In this document: one piece after another, positions 1 through 10,600 of the stretch
Numbering within the stretch: position 1 is the first letter of the stretch
How the letters are laid out: the number at the start of each line of letters is the position of its first letter
Notes under the pieces: model-generated
What the model was told of the DNA's origin: nothing
The model's input: the letters and a program-made list of their open reading frames with translations, nothing else
The model's database searches: none
DNA from: Lachnospiraceae bacterium
Lineage (GTDB): Bacteria; Bacillota; Clostridia; Lachnospirales; Lachnospiraceae
Direction of reading: 5' to 3'
DNA length: 64,000 bases
Assembly: GCA_017472605.1 (NCBI GenBank)
Contig: JAFUPV010000006.1
Coordinates: 62,001 to 126,000, forward strand
Position numbers and translations under genes: made by a program

Positions 1-20
1 AGAGGGGAAGCGGATTACTT

Positions 21-440
21 ATGGTGGAGAAATTCAGAAGGGGAAGAAAAGATAACAGGGGATTTACTCTGGTTGAGATGGTTGTCGTAATGGTGATTAT
101 CGCCATTCTGGCAACGCTGATGATCGGTGCATTAAACGGATATATCGATAAGGCAAAGGAAAAGACAGCAGTTGCAAACTGCCGATCGGTTGTTGTTGCT
201 GCCCAGACACAGCTGTCTGAGGAATATGCGAAGGGGCACGCGTACAGCGGAACCACCTGGGACCGTACCTCCGGATCGGAATACACAATGAAGAAAGTGC
301 TTGAGCTTGCGGACCTTGTTGGAAAGGTAACGGTAGTCAGCCAGTCTGTCAGCGACGGTACGGTGAATTCCATGGATGTGAAAACAGGAGACATTACTGC
401 CAGATATACCGATGATGGCGGAATCGTGATTTTGAACTGA
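21..440 (+). CDS. pilA: Type IV major pilin (prepilin)
   Basis: This 139-residue protein has a classical class III (prepilin) signal: a short basic leader, then the cleavage motif NRG|FTLVE, then a hydrophobic helix up to about residue 36. Glu is at mature position 5, as subunit assembly requires. The rest is a small globular domain, the usual size of a Gram-positive type IV pilin. It would be processed by the prepilin peptidase encoded next and polymerised by PilB/PilC. A GGGG-rich ribosome binding site precedes the ATG. Being first in the visible operon and followed by a hairpin suggests it is the abundant structural subunit; that role is inferred. Confidence 0.88.
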   Translation: MVEKFRRGRKDNRGFTLVEMVVVMVIIAILATLMIGALNGYIDKAKEKTAVANCRSVVVAAQTQLSEEYAKGHAYSGTTWDRTSGSEYTMKKVLELADLVGKVTVVSQSVSDGTVNSMDVKTGDITARYTDDGGIVILN

Positions 441-455
441 AAATAAGAATGTTAT

Positions 456-477
456 AAGGGCAGAGCAATCTGCCCTT
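456..477 (+). terminator. Hairpin between pilin and prepilin peptidase genes
   Basis: A perfect 9-bp stem (AAGGGCAGA / TCTGCCCTT) with a GCAA tetraloop lies between the pilin stop and the peptidase ribosome binding site. Only a weak T-rich stretch follows. It may act as a leaky terminator or an mRNA stabiliser that keeps pilin transcript above that of the assembly genes. Confidence 0.6.
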
Positions 478-499
478 GTTCTGCTAAGGAGGAAGGCAA

Positions 500-1297
500 A
501 TGGATGGACTGGATGTGCTGGCTGTTCTTCTCTGTGTTCTGGTGTTTCTGACAGGAATGGTGGTATTTTCGTTCCTGAACGTAGTGATATACCGGCTTCC
601 GAAGAAGCAGGACTTTGTAAAAGGCAGGTCCTTTTGTCCCTCCTGCGGCTGTCAGCTGAGAGGATATGACATGATCCCGGTTCTCAGCTGGATTCTGCTG
701 CGCGGGCGGTGCAGAAACTGCGGCGGGCGGATTTCGTTTCGTTATCCGCTGATGGAAGTGGCTGGTGGCCTGCTTTGTCTTCTCTGTCTGTACCGATTTG
801 GCCGGTGGAACGGTTTTTTCTATCAGATAAGCGGGGAAATGCTGCTGGCATTTTGTGTGATCAGCGTCCTTGCTGTGATTTTCTGGATCGATTTTGACAC
901 GATGGAGATTCCCAATGGACTGACAGCAGTGCTGATCATTCCTGCCATTCTTTCCCTGGCTGTTATGGACGGGCCCGGGCTGCTTTCCAGAGTAATCGGC
1001 TTTTTTTCGGTCAGCCTGCCCATGCTGCTGCTGACGATGGCAGTCGATCAGGCCTTTGGCGGCGGAGATATCAAGCTGATGGCAGTGATTGGTTTTTTTC
1101 TCGGATGGAAGATGTGCCTGACTGCTTTTTTTCTGGCCATTTTGATTGGCGGTGTGTACGGGATTGCAGTGCTTCTGCTGAAAAGAAAGGGGAGAAAGGA
1201 TCATTTTGCCTTCGGTCCCTGTCTGTGCGTCGGAACGGTGCTTGCAATGATTTGGGGTGAACAGCTGCTTGGCTGGTATTTATCCTTGATTTTATAG
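500..1297 (+). CDS. pilD: Prepilin leader peptidase / N-methyltransferase
   Basis: This 265-residue polytopic membrane protein is the aspartic protease that removes prepilin leaders and N-methylates the new terminus. The N-terminal cytoplasmic loop has the tetracysteine pair CPSC (46-49) and CRNC (71-74). The catalytic aspartates lie in FWIDFD (about 131) and FGGGDIKLM (190), matching the GxGDxK motif of the A24 family. Length fits the family, with seven or eight hydrophobic segments. It sits directly after the pilin gene with an AAGGAGG-type ribosome binding site and is presumably shared by all the prepilins of the operon, including the giant one. Confidence 0.93.
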   Translation: MDGLDVLAVLLCVLVFLTGMVVFSFLNVVIYRLPKKQDFVKGRSFCPSCGCQLRGYDMIPVLSWILLRGRCRNCGGRISFRYPLMEVAGGLLCLLCLYRFGRWNGFFYQISGEMLLAFCVISVLAVIFWIDFDTMEIPNGLTAVLIIPAILSLAVMDGPGLLSRVIGFFSVSLPMLLLTMAVDQAFGGGDIKLMAVIGFFLGWKMCLTAFFLAILIGGVYGIAVLLLKRKGRKDHFAFGPCLCVGTVLAMIWGEQLLGWYLSLIL

Positions 1298-1307
1298 AGG
1301 TGATGGT

Positions 1308-2513
1308 ATGCCGAAATACAGTTATACTGCCAGAGATGAGCAGGGTAAAAAAAGAAAAGGTGAAGTCTACGCGGACAGCGAATCTCAGCTCTATGAGATG
1401 CTGAGAGCGAACAATCAGTTCCTTCTGTCATGTACGGATGCGGAGAAGAACAGAAAACATTACCGCAGAATGCGGACCATGCAGCTTTCTGATTTCTGCA
1501 GACAGCTTGGAACACTGCTGTCTGCCGGCGTTTCCCTGGTCCGTGCGCTGCACATCATGGAGAATGACGAAACAATCAGTGAGGAACAGAAAACCATTCT
1601 TTCCGACATCATGCGTCTTGTTCGCCAGGGAGAATCGTTTTCCGAGGCGCTGGCATCTCAGAACGGCGCCTTCCCGGAGCTGCTGATCAACATGTTTCGC
1701 TCGGCAGAAGAAACAGGAAGTCTTGACCGGACGGCGATGCGGATGGCGGAACACTATCAGAAGGAATATCGGCTCCAGACGAAGATCCGGAGTGCAATGA
1801 TGTATCCGAAGATTCTGGCAGTCGTGATCGCAGCGGTAGTTATGATCATTTTTTCGTTCATCATGCCGCAGCTGACCAGCGTCTTTCAGGACATGGAGCT
1901 GCCGGTGCTGACGCAGGTGATGCTGGCAATTTCAGCGTTTGTGCGGAATTACTGGATGGCTCTTCTGGTGGGAATTGCAATCCTGTTTTTGCTGTGGAAA
2001 CTGGCTGCACGGACTGCTGTTGTCCGTCTGTTTCTGGATAAATGGAAATTGAAACTGCCGGTGATCGGTAAGCTGATGCGCATCATCTACACGGCGCGGT
2101 TTGCGAGAACTCTGTGTTCTCTCTATACAAGCGGAATCCCTATTGTAACCGCGCTGCAGGTGGGAAAAAATACACTTGGAAACCGGTATCTGGAGCTGCA
2201 GTTTGATGAGGCGATCATGCGTGTAAGAAGGGGAGAAACACTGGCCAGCGCAATCGATGGAATTGATGGATTCCACAAAAAGCTTTCCGGAAGCATTGCA
2301 ATCGGAGAAGAAACGGGAAGCCTGGATTCCATGCTGATTTCGATTGCTGATTCCTTTGACTATGATGCGGAAACGGCTTTGACGAAGATGGTTGGATATC
2401 TGGAGCCGGTAATGATCATTCTGATGGCTCTTATTGTCGGTGTGATCATGATTTCAGTTATGATGCCGTTAGTCAATATGTACTCGGAAATTGAGGGCAG
2501 CGGAGCATATTAA
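1308..2513 (+). CDS. pilC: Type IV pilus inner membrane platform protein (PilC/GspF family)
   Basis: This 401-residue protein has the two tandem T2SSF domains of the PilC/GspF/ComGB family (roughly residues 60-185 and 265-390). Each has the LLSAGVSLVRAL- or LYTSGIPIVTAL-like start and an ETGSLD motif (near 130 and again near 335). Three hydrophobic segments are visible, near 165-190, 215-235 and 370-395. It forms the membrane platform that the PilB and PilT motors act on. The N-terminal YTARDEQGKKRKGEV segment is typical. It follows pilD by 10 bp, with its GAGGTG ribosome binding site at the end of pilD. Confidence 0.93.
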   Translation: MPKYSYTARDEQGKKRKGEVYADSESQLYEMLRANNQFLLSCTDAEKNRKHYRRMRTMQLSDFCRQLGTLLSAGVSLVRALHIMENDETISEEQKTILSDIMRLVRQGESFSEALASQNGAFPELLINMFRSAEETGSLDRTAMRMAEHYQKEYRLQTKIRSAMMYPKILAVVIAAVVMIIFSFIMPQLTSVFQDMELPVLTQVMLAISAFVRNYWMALLVGIAILFLLWKLAARTAVVRLFLDKWKLKLPVIGKLMRIIYTARFARTLCSLYTSGIPIVTALQVGKNTLGNRYLELQFDEAIMRVRRGETLASAIDGIDGFHKKLSGSIAIGEETGSLDSMLISIADSFDYDAETALTKMVGYLEPVMIILMALIVGVIMISVMMPLVNMYSEIEGSGAY

Positions 2514-2551
2514 ACAGCTGTCTGGAAATCGTTGGTTTGGGGGAAGAATTG

Positions 2552-3457
2552 ATGGATACATCTGTATATATAACAAATCAGTCACTGTATGTGGTGACTG
2601 GAAGAGGTTCGGGAACAAAGGTAAAGATTAAAAAGGTATATCATCTTCCGATCCCGGAAGGCGTGATGATGAACGGGATCATCACCAATGATTCGCTGTT
2701 GGCGGAAGAGCTTTCCGCTTACTGGAAAACATATCGCCTGCCGAAGAAAAAGATCCGTCTTGTGATTGATTCCGGTAAGTTTCTGACAAAAACAATGGAA
2801 GTTCCCTACCTGAAAGATGAGGAGCTTCTGAAGGTGATTCGCATGGAATTTCAGGATGCGGACCGCGAGGAACTGCTTTTTGACTATTTCCCGCTGGAGA
2901 AAACGGATGAATACAGTCTCAATGAACTGTTCTGTGCAGCTGTGGAAAAACAGGTGCTTGAAAGCTATGTCTCACTGTTCCATGGACTGAAAATATCCCT
3001 TTCCTCGATTAATATTGGATATGCATGTCTGCTGAAAGCTGCATTTGGCACAGGTGCCTTTGCCGGAAAGACAAGCATCCTGATGATGATGGAGGGCGAC
3101 AATGTAATCAGTACGCTGTTTGAAAATGGAAGATACATCTACAGCCGCCGAAACCGTCTGTTTAATGAGCCGGGAAGCACGGCAAGGTGTTCCGAGCTGG
3201 CAAGAATTGTTTCTGATATTCAGCAGTTCCAGGTCAGCCGCCGGAATGAGTTTGTGATCCGTTCCATTGACACGTCGGGTTTTGAACGGGAAAATCTGGA
3301 GGAATTCAGAAATCAGATTGCTTTTCTCGATATTAAAATCGAAGAACTGACCTGGCTGGGTGGAGTCCGGTTCCCGGCGACAAAGATCACAAAAGAGGGA
3401 GAAAAGAAAACGGTTGCCGGAGACCATCTGTATAACATCGGCAATCTGATGCGGTAA
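2552..3457 (+). CDS. pilM: Type IV pilus assembly protein PilM-like
   Basis: This 301-residue protein has an actin/FtsA-like fold signature in its start (TSVYITNQSLYVV) and in segments such as KIRLVIDSGKFLTKTMEVP. Position between pilC and the pilN/pilO-like genes matches the PilMNO alignment module, in which cytoplasmic PilM binds the N-terminal tail of PilN. No transmembrane segment is seen. The ATG at 2552 was chosen because a GGGGGAAG ribosome binding site lies about six bases upstream; a TTG at 2537 in the same frame would place the site inside the gene. Similarity to PilM is by fold pattern and context and was not tested by search. Confidence 0.78.
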   Translation: MDTSVYITNQSLYVVTGRGSGTKVKIKKVYHLPIPEGVMMNGIITNDSLLAEELSAYWKTYRLPKKKIRLVIDSGKFLTKTMEVPYLKDEELLKVIRMEFQDADREELLFDYFPLEKTDEYSLNELFCAAVEKQVLESYVSLFHGLKISLSSINIGYACLLKAAFGTGAFAGKTSILMMMEGDNVISTLFENGRYIYSRRNRLFNEPGSTARCSELARIVSDIQQFQVSRRNEFVIRSIDTSGFERENLEEFRNQIAFLDIKIEELTWLGGVRFPATKITKEGEKKTVAGDHLYNIGNLMR

Positions 3458-3474
3458 GGAAAGAGGAAGGGAAT

Positions 3475-4113
3475 ATGGCACAGGATACCAAACAGACGAA
3501 ACGAAAAAAGATTAAGGCAATCCCTTCACGGCAGATTGACTTTTACAGCCGGCTGCAGCGGACACCGGAAAAAATGGAAGCGAGACGAAAAAAACGTCTG
3601 GCTGTTCTGGCAGCAGTGGCGGTCATGGCGGTGCTGGCCGCTGTTCAGGTGATTTTATATATGCAGGTGACGTCGCTGGAACGGGAAACGGAAAAGCTTC
3701 GTATCTATCTGGCGCAGGAGGAATTACAGGAACGGTCATCGTATGCGGATCAGCTGATTCTGGATGCCGGAGCAACGAAACGAAAGCTGGAAGATGTATC
3801 CAATGCGGCGGAAAATATTAACAGCTATCCAATTGTTACAACAGAGATGATTGAGCTGCTGGAACAGAGCTGCCCGGATCTGGTACAGATTACAATCACC
3901 GGTTATCAGTCGCTGAATGGTCAGCTGCTGTTTGACGCGGTTGCTCCCAAGGAGACGGACATTTCCGACGCCATCGTGATCTGGCGTGATGAACTGGATA
4001 TCTTCGAAGATGTATATTATACTGGTTTTACCGAGAACTATGACAGTGTGACAGAAACAGAAACCTATCAGGTGAAAGTAACCTGTATTCTGAAAGAAGA
4101 AACCGGAAAGTGA
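3475..4113 (+). CDS. pilN: Type IV pilus assembly protein PilN-like
   Basis: This 212-residue bitopic protein has a basic cytoplasmic tail (residues 1-43, rich in Lys/Arg), one transmembrane helix (about 44-63, LAVLAAVAVMAVLAAVQVIL) and an extracellular part that opens with a coiled coil and ends in a small ferredoxin-like region. This is the layout of PilN/fimbrial assembly proteins. The tail would contact PilM and the periplasm-equivalent domain would pair with PilO. The next gene overlaps its stop codon, suggesting translational coupling. The call relies mainly on architecture and gene order. Confidence 0.78.
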   Translation: MAQDTKQTKRKKIKAIPSRQIDFYSRLQRTPEKMEARRKKRLAVLAAVAVMAVLAAVQVILYMQVTSLERETEKLRIYLAQEELQERSSYADQLILDAGATKRKLEDVSNAAENINSYPIVTTEMIELLEQSCPDLVQITITGYQSLNGQLLFDAVAPKETDISDAIVIWRDELDIFEDVYYTGFTENYDSVTETETYQVKVTCILKEETGK

Positions 4114-4790
4114 GGCAGGAGATGAAACTGGAATTAAAAGTGACCAGACGGGATAAGATCCTGCTGGCAGTCATGGGAATTGCTGCATTGCTGGTCGGGT
4201 ATGTTTATTTTGGTGTGATCCGCCCGACCAATCGGATGGAGGAGCTGACAATGGAGCAGGAGCTGCTTGAAATGCAGAAGCAGCAGGTTGATATGAAGCT
4301 GGCACAGATTCCTGTCTATGAGCTTGCTGTTGCAAACGATTCTGCTGCCTATGAAGAGACAATTCAGAGCTTTCATCCAATCATGACAAACGATGAAGTG
4401 GGAGCTTTTGTAACGGATCTGATGGTTGACAAGGGCATGAAAATCCAGGATCTGGAGATTCAGTCGGCAAAGCTCATGGAAATTGCACCGTATCTGTACA
4501 GTGAAAAAGCAAAGGCTCAGGAAACGGAAGAATCCGCTGAGCAGGAATACACAGAAACGAATCCCAATCAGACAGAAATCGTTTACAGCTGTGAGGTTTC
4601 ATGCCGTGCCATCGGTGATCGTTCTCAGGTGCTGGAGGTGCTGGATGTTTTGTCAAAGGAGGAAGGCGTAAGGGTTTCTTCGTTTTCCGTCGGTGACATT
4701 ACAAGGCAGGTCGGACGGGGAGAAAACATCACTTACACAAAGAAAAAGGAACTGGATCTGAAGCTGGTAATCTATATGTGCAGGAAGTAG
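4110..4790 (+). CDS. pilO: Type IV pilus assembly protein PilO-like
   Basis: This 226-residue protein has a short N-terminal cytoplasmic part, one membrane helix (about residues 18-37, ILLAVMGIAALLVGYVYFGV), a coiled coil of Glu/Leu/Gln heptads and a C-terminal domain, as in PilO. It is the expected partner of the PilN-like protein before it. The GTG start overlaps the previous stop; an ATG at 4122 with GGAG directly upstream is an alternative that would shorten the protein by four residues. A Glu/Gln-rich patch near residues 134-152 looks like a linker. Confidence 0.76.
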   Translation: MRQEMKLELKVTRRDKILLAVMGIAALLVGYVYFGVIRPTNRMEELTMEQELLEMQKQQVDMKLAQIPVYELAVANDSAAYEETIQSFHPIMTNDEVGAFVTDLMVDKGMKIQDLEIQSAKLMEIAPYLYSEKAKAQETEESAEQEYTETNPNQTEIVYSCEVSCRAIGDRSQVLEVLDVLSKEEGVRVSSFSVGDITRQVGRGENITYTKKKELDLKLVIYMCRK

Positions 4791-4797
4791 GTCGGAT

Positions 4798-6471
4798 ATG
4801 GCAAATGAGAAGAATATACGAATTGGTGATGTGCTGAAAAGCTATGGCTACATCAATGATATGCAGCTGGAACGTGCTCTGGATTATCAGAAGCAGCATA
4901 AAGGAATGCGAATCGGTGAAGCACTGGTTGAGCTTGGTTTTGTAACAGAAAAACAGAAACTGGAAGCACTTGCCAAGCGAATGGATCTGCTCTATGTGGA
5001 GATTCCGAGGCTGACTGTGCAGATTGAAGCGGTAGAGCTGATTCCCAAGCAGCTTGCCCAGCGCTATCAGATGCTGGCAGTGCAGAAGCAGGAGAATAAC
5101 CTGACGCTTGTTGTGAATGATCCGCTGGATTTCTATGCGATTGAAGATATTCGTCAGATTACCGGAATGAATCTGCGGCTGTGGCTTGCAGAGCCGGCGC
5201 CGCTTCGAAGCGCAATCAATTATTACTACTCAGAAATTGATGCAAGAAAAGCCGCTACCTCAGCAAACCAGATGGCAGAGGAGCAGCTGCAGGAGCTGGA
5301 AGTGGAAGAAGGCGACGGAGATGCGCCGATCATTAAGCTTCTGAACAATCTGATTGCCAGAGGCTATAACATGAACGCTTCCGATATCCATGTGGAGCCA
5401 TTTGAAGAGAAGAGTTCGGTCCGGATTCGTGTGGATGGTCAGCTTCTTGACTATGTAACCCTTCAGAAATCCATTCATCAGAATCTGATTGCCCGCATTA
5501 AAATTCTGTCCGCTCTGAATATTGCGGAAAAACGTCTGCCTCAGGACGGCCATTTCCGATATCGTGTCTTAAATGAAGATATTAACATCCGTGTCTCTGT
5601 GATTCCTACGGTATATGGAGAAAAAGCGGTGCTGCGTCTTCTGACTGCCAATAACCGGATTGAGCGTTCCGAGACGTTTGGAATGACACCGGAGCATTAC
5701 GAAGAATTCAGCAGGATGCTGGACGCGCCAAACGGAATCATCTATCTGACCGGTCCAACCGGTTCCGGAAAGACAACAACACTCTATATGGCACTTTCAA
5801 AGATAAGCAGCCACAAGATTAACATCGCAACAATCGAAGATCCGGTGGAACGCCGTCTGCCCCGTGTGAATCAGAGTCAGGTAAACACGGTTGCAGGAAT
5901 GACGTTTGAACGGGGACTTCGTTCCCTTCTCCGTCAGGATCCGGATGTCATCATGGTCGGTGAGACACGTGACCCGGAGACAGCTTCCATTTCTGTTCGG
6001 GCTGCAATTACAGGACACCTGGTGTTCAGCACGCTTCACACCAATGATGCGGTTACATCGATCATTCGTCTGGTGGACATGGGAGTGGAACCTTATCTGG
6101 TGGCGAACTCACTGATCGGTCTTGTTGCGCAGCGTCTGGTGCGGAAAGTATGCCCGGAATGCGGTGTTTATGAAGAGCCGACAGAGGATGAGCGCGTGCT
6201 GATTGGAAACGGGATTCAAAAAGTGCGCAGGAGCAGGGGATGCAATACCTGTAACCAGACCGGATATCTGGGACGGACTGCAATCCATGAGATACTCAGC
6301 ATCGACCATACGATGCGAAAGATGATCACAGACGGTGCATCCGTGGAAGATCTGCAGGAATATGCGGTAAAGGAAAGAAAGATGTCTACTCTGAAGGAAG
6401 AGGCGCTGAAGCTTGTCCGTGACGGAGTGACAACAGTCGAAGAATTAAAGAAGGTTGCATTTTATCTATAA
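4798..6471 (+). CDS. pilB: Type IV pilus extension ATPase PilB/GspE
   Basis: This 557-residue secretion ATPase powers pilin polymerisation. An N-terminal MshEN-type domain (about residues 1-145), of the kind that can bind cyclic di-GMP in some relatives, is followed by the N2 domain (ASDIHVEP, RVDGQLLD) and the RecA-like core. Walker A is GPTGSGKTT at 319-327. The Asp box lies in ATIEDPVE, Walker B in VIMVGETRD, and the His box in GHLVFSTLHTND. Two CxxC pairs near 452-455 and 485-488 form the zinc site typical of extension rather than retraction ATPases. It follows pilO by 7 bp and precedes pilT. Confidence 0.95.
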   Translation: MANEKNIRIGDVLKSYGYINDMQLERALDYQKQHKGMRIGEALVELGFVTEKQKLEALAKRMDLLYVEIPRLTVQIEAVELIPKQLAQRYQMLAVQKQENNLTLVVNDPLDFYAIEDIRQITGMNLRLWLAEPAPLRSAINYYYSEIDARKAATSANQMAEEQLQELEVEEGDGDAPIIKLLNNLIARGYNMNASDIHVEPFEEKSSVRIRVDGQLLDYVTLQKSIHQNLIARIKILSALNIAEKRLPQDGHFRYRVLNEDINIRVSVIPTVYGEKAVLRLLTANNRIERSETFGMTPEHYEEFSRMLDAPNGIIYLTGPTGSGKTTTLYMALSKISSHKINIATIEDPVERRLPRVNQSQVNTVAGMTFERGLRSLLRQDPDVIMVGETRDPETASISVRAAITGHLVFSTLHTNDAVTSIIRLVDMGVEPYLVANSLIGLVAQRLVRKVCPECGVYEEPTEDERVLIGNGIQKVRRSRGCNTCNQTGYLGRTAIHEILSIDHTMRKMITDGASVEDLQEYAVKERKMSTLKEEALKLVRDGVTTVEELKKVAFYL

Positions 6472-6499
6472 AAGAAGCAGCTTGGGAAAGGGGATCCGA

Positions 6500-7555
6500 A
6501 TGAAAACAGACCGAATTGTGAAAGAAGCAAGAATGCTTGGTGCTTCCGATATCCATATCAGCGTTGGATCTGCGCTGCGCTTCCGGATCAATGGACAGCT
6601 GAAGGCATGCGAATACCTGTTTTCTGACGAAGAGACGGAAGAAATGATTCGATCCATGGCAGATGAAGAGCAGATCGCGCAAGTACTTGCCGGTACCGAT
6701 TTGGATTTTGCAATGGAAACGTCAGATGGAATGCGTCAGCGAGTGAACGTGTTCAGACAGCAGGGAAAGCTGGCTGCAGTGATCCGGCTGCTGCAGGATA
6801 GGATTCCTTCTCTGGAACAATTGAAGCTGCCGCCTGTTCTGAAAAAACTGGCAGATGAGCCAAGAGGACTGATTCTGGTAACAGGCCCAACCGGTTCCGG
6901 AAAGTCTACGACGCTGGCGGCGATGATTGACTACATCAACCACAGCCGGGCAGATCACATTCTGACGATAGAAGATCCAATTGAATATGTTTACAAACAG
7001 GATCGGGCAGCGATCCATCAGCGCGAGGTCGGCAGGGATGTTCCAACGTTTGCTGCGGCACTGCGTTCGGCGCTGCGCGAAGATCCGGATGTCATCCTTG
7101 TCGGAGAGATGAGAGACTATGAAACGATTTCTGCTGCAGTGACGGCAGCGGAGACCGGTCATCTGGTATTGTCTACCTTACATACAACAGGAGCAGCCCA
7201 GACGATTGACCGGATTATCGATGTCTGTCCGGGTGAGACACAGAATCAGATCCGAACACAGCTTGCAGGCGTCTTAAAAGGTGTAGTAACACAGGCGCTG
7301 GTTCCTACAGCTGACCAAAGAGGACGTGTTGCTGCTACGGAGATTCTGACAGGTACGGATGCGGTTCTGAATCTGGTGCGTGAGAATAAGTGTCACCAGC
7401 TGAACGCGGTAATGCAGTCCGGTGCAGCAGCAGGTATGCATACACTGAACAGCGATCTGGCAAGGCTTGTCAGCTGCGGATACATTACAAAAGAAGCCGC
7501 AATGAAATATGCAGCTGATAAGCGGGATCTGCAGCAGTATCTGACCGGTCTGTAA
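6500..7555 (+). CDS. pilT: Type IV pilus retraction ATPase PilT
   Basis: This 351-residue hexameric ATPase depolymerises pili (twitching, DNA uptake). It has the PilT N-terminal ASDIHI segment, Walker A GPTGSGKST at about 129-137, IEDPIEY, Walker B VILVGEMRD and the His box ETGHLVLSTLHTTGAA. It lacks the zinc cysteines of PilB, which supports the retraction assignment. The ATG at 6500 was chosen: an AAAGGGGA ribosome binding site sits just upstream and the protein then starts like other PilT proteins. An in-frame ATG at 6455 would overlap pilB and has no such site. Its presence implies dynamic pili. Confidence 0.94.
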   Translation: MKTDRIVKEARMLGASDIHISVGSALRFRINGQLKACEYLFSDEETEEMIRSMADEEQIAQVLAGTDLDFAMETSDGMRQRVNVFRQQGKLAAVIRLLQDRIPSLEQLKLPPVLKKLADEPRGLILVTGPTGSGKSTTLAAMIDYINHSRADHILTIEDPIEYVYKQDRAAIHQREVGRDVPTFAAALRSALREDPDVILVGEMRDYETISAAVTAAETGHLVLSTLHTTGAAQTIDRIIDVCPGETQNQIRTQLAGVLKGVVTQALVPTADQRGRVAATEILTGTDAVLNLVRENKCHQLNAVMQSGAAAGMHTLNSDLARLVSCGYITKEAAMKYAADKRDLQQYLTGL

Positions 7556-7633
7556 AAGGAGAAAGTCAGGAAATGCAGCCTGCAAACAATTGATGAATGG
7601 AGTAATGAAACAATGTTACAAAGAGGTGATGGC

Positions 7634-10600
7634 ATGATAAAAGAATGCTTTATACAGTGCAGAAGACGGCTGGGGACCATTCGAACCGGCGGTTTTACGC
7701 TGACGGAACTGATGGCAGTTCTGGCGATTCTTTCTGTCCTGCTGACTGTTTCTGTCGGAGGGATTGCTGCTTACCAGAAATGGGCGGGATTTCGCAGACA
7801 GAATGAATATGCCCAGACATTGTTTACTGCTGCCCAGTCCGGACTGACCAGATACAGCGTAAGCGGGCAGAACAAAGAACTGCAAAACATTGTTTCGAAA
7901 GAACAGACGTCAGCCGGCGGCGCACTTTATGAGGATGGCCGATGGAAGATTGCCCAGAATCTGCGGTCCGATTATTCCGGCACCGAGCAGGCAATTACCG
8001 CTGAGATGATCTGGAATATCAGTGCAGGGCAGTTTGATGCATATTATCGCTATGGGGCCATTTACTATCTGATCGGAACACCGGCTGACTATCAGAACTA
8101 TCGGAACAAAACGGCAGGTGATGCGCATCAGGCGCTTTATGATCTGTTTGAGCACTATCTTTATGATAAATCAATTCTGGCCTCCGGTGTGATTGCAGTT
8201 GAATTTGATCCGGCGGAAGGTCTGGTGTATTCTGCGTTTTACAGTGATTCTGTTTCTTCGTTTACCTACACGGGTGGCTCCGAAAAGGGACGCAGCTTTA
8301 ATCTGTCGGATCGAACCTATTCGGTACGCGAACAGTATCAGGTAGGATACTATGGCGTGGATACGCTGTCACGGTCCACATCATCCCTGCCGATGCCGGT
8401 TGTAAGCAGCGTGTCGCTGAATAACGGGGAAACATTGAATCTCACCTGGTCTCTGTCAAAAGAGGAACAGGCGCTGATGGAACTGACTTACGTTGTAACA
8501 TTGTTTGATTCTTTAACTGGCGATGCTGTTCTCGGGATTACAGTGAACCGCAGCAGAATTGAAGGCGGACTTGGATATTACCGTCTTCCTGTTTTGAATG
8601 AAGAGGAGTCAGAAGACGATGTACAGCTGATTTTCTGCGACGTAGTCCGCTATACGGACCAGGGAGCTGTTTCGCTTGGTGAGTATCCGTTTCTCGGATA
8701 TGTGGGAACTGATGATGATCAGCATGCAGAGATTACTCTTGTTCTGGATGCGGTAGATCTGGCTGCAACCGAGCAGGCCTATCAGCGTTACCGGGAAAGT
8801 CTTCGGGAGGACGGCAGTTTTGCGGCTTCCGTTTCGTTCCTTGATCAGAGTGAGTCAAATGATATCAGCTGTACACTGAGCCTTCATCGGTTTGGCCTGG
8901 AGGCTTATGGTGTGGAAGAGATATACTGCAGTGTGCAGGGATATGCGGTAAACTATAAACTGACAGCTGCAAGACAGAGTAATCAGGAAAACATGTATTT
9001 TGGATCGGAAAAAAATCTGTCCGGGGCAGATTCGGGAGAAGAAACATCCTCTGAGAATCAATCCCAAGCGGTATATTCCATTGAGAATGCACGTCATCTG
9101 AATAACATCCGCTATGCGGAGCTGATGAAAGACGAAAGTCTGAAAACAAACATAATATTGTTTGATGAGAAGGAATTAAGGCCGTCAGCCTATGAAATAA
9201 CGGATTCCTTCGCATGGGGCTATCCAGTTGGAGAGCAGAGTGAGCTGACAAGTGGAGAGCAGAGTGCGCTGGCAAGTGAAGAGCAGAGTGCGCTGGCAAG
9301 TGAAGAGCAGTCCTGGAGCAGTTCATCAATCCTCTATCAGAAGTGTGTGTTCCGGAATGGAAGCCCTGTTCTGGAAGAAGAAGATGGATCGCTGGCTGCT
9401 TTCCCTTCGATTTCCTATCTCAGAGCATCTTCCAGTCTGTATTCTGTGGAGACGGAAGATGGCAAGACGGAAACGATTGATTATCTGATCATCAATGATG
9501 AGGGAAATGATGGCTGTATTCTGGCAAATGCTGCGGAAAGCAGTGAGGAAAGCTCCCTGACAGGAGCCGCTCTGATCATTGATAATGAAGGTGTGATAAA
9601 AAATCTGAAACTGGATCATGTCCAGGTTGAGGGTTACAGCCGTGTGGCTGCATTCTGTGCCAATAATAAGGGAACGCTGTACAATCTGGAGACGGTTGGC
9701 GGAACCATTTCGGGTGTTGAGTTTGTGGGAGGTGTTTTTGCGTCACACAACGATCCGTTTGCTGCGGCTGCTGCAGATTACCGTGATCTGGTAAATTGTG
9801 CGGATGTTTCCGGAGTGATTTATGTGGGAGGAATCAGCGGTCAGCTGGTCAGCGGAATGTCGTTTTCCTTTTCCGACGATGTGTGGACGGAAAGCACCGG
9901 TGCCATTTTAATGGAAAACTGCAGGAACTATGGTGTTGTATCTGCAGTCATCCCTGACAGCAAAGAAGAATTGTCTGAAGAACTGGAACCGGCATATTTC
10001 GGCGGTATTGTCGGTGAGGCATGGAACCAGACGGAAGATGCCGATGCGCTGATTATCCGTGACTGCGAAAGCAGCCCGGATTATGAGGAAATTCTGGAAG
10101 AGGCGCAGGATGTGGATTATCTGTGCAGGGGGAACTATGTGGGAGGAATTGCCGGAAGCCTGGAAGGAGCGAAACTGGTAAACTGTTCCATTGGTCAGTC
10201 AGTGTCCCAGTCTGCATTGAATGAACTTCTGCTTAATGAGACGGACGATACTGCGCTCTGGGTATTCGGTGAGAATTTTGTAGGAGGAATTGCCGGATAT
10301 AATAATGGAACGATTCTGTACGAAGAGGAAACATGCTGTACGATTCATGTGAAAGGCATGGATCTGGTCGGCGGAATTGTCGGCTATAATGATGTCAATG
10401 GTGTTGTGGATGGGGTCCGGATTGCTGACAGCAGCATTTCCGGAAGAAATCTGGTTGGTGGATTTTATGGCCTGAATGCGTCTGCCGGCCTGTTTGCGTC
10501 TGCGCTGTTTGAAGGCAGTAATCTGAGCGTTTCCGGAACGCACATGACAGGCGGTGTGATTGGCGGAAATGTGGTGCCGTCTGATGAAGACCTGACGGTA

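Noticed and set aside
452-1204. 250-codon minus-strand frame opposite pilD
   Set aside because: Composition is rich in His, Gln and Ser with no motif; pilD on the other strand has clear family motifs.
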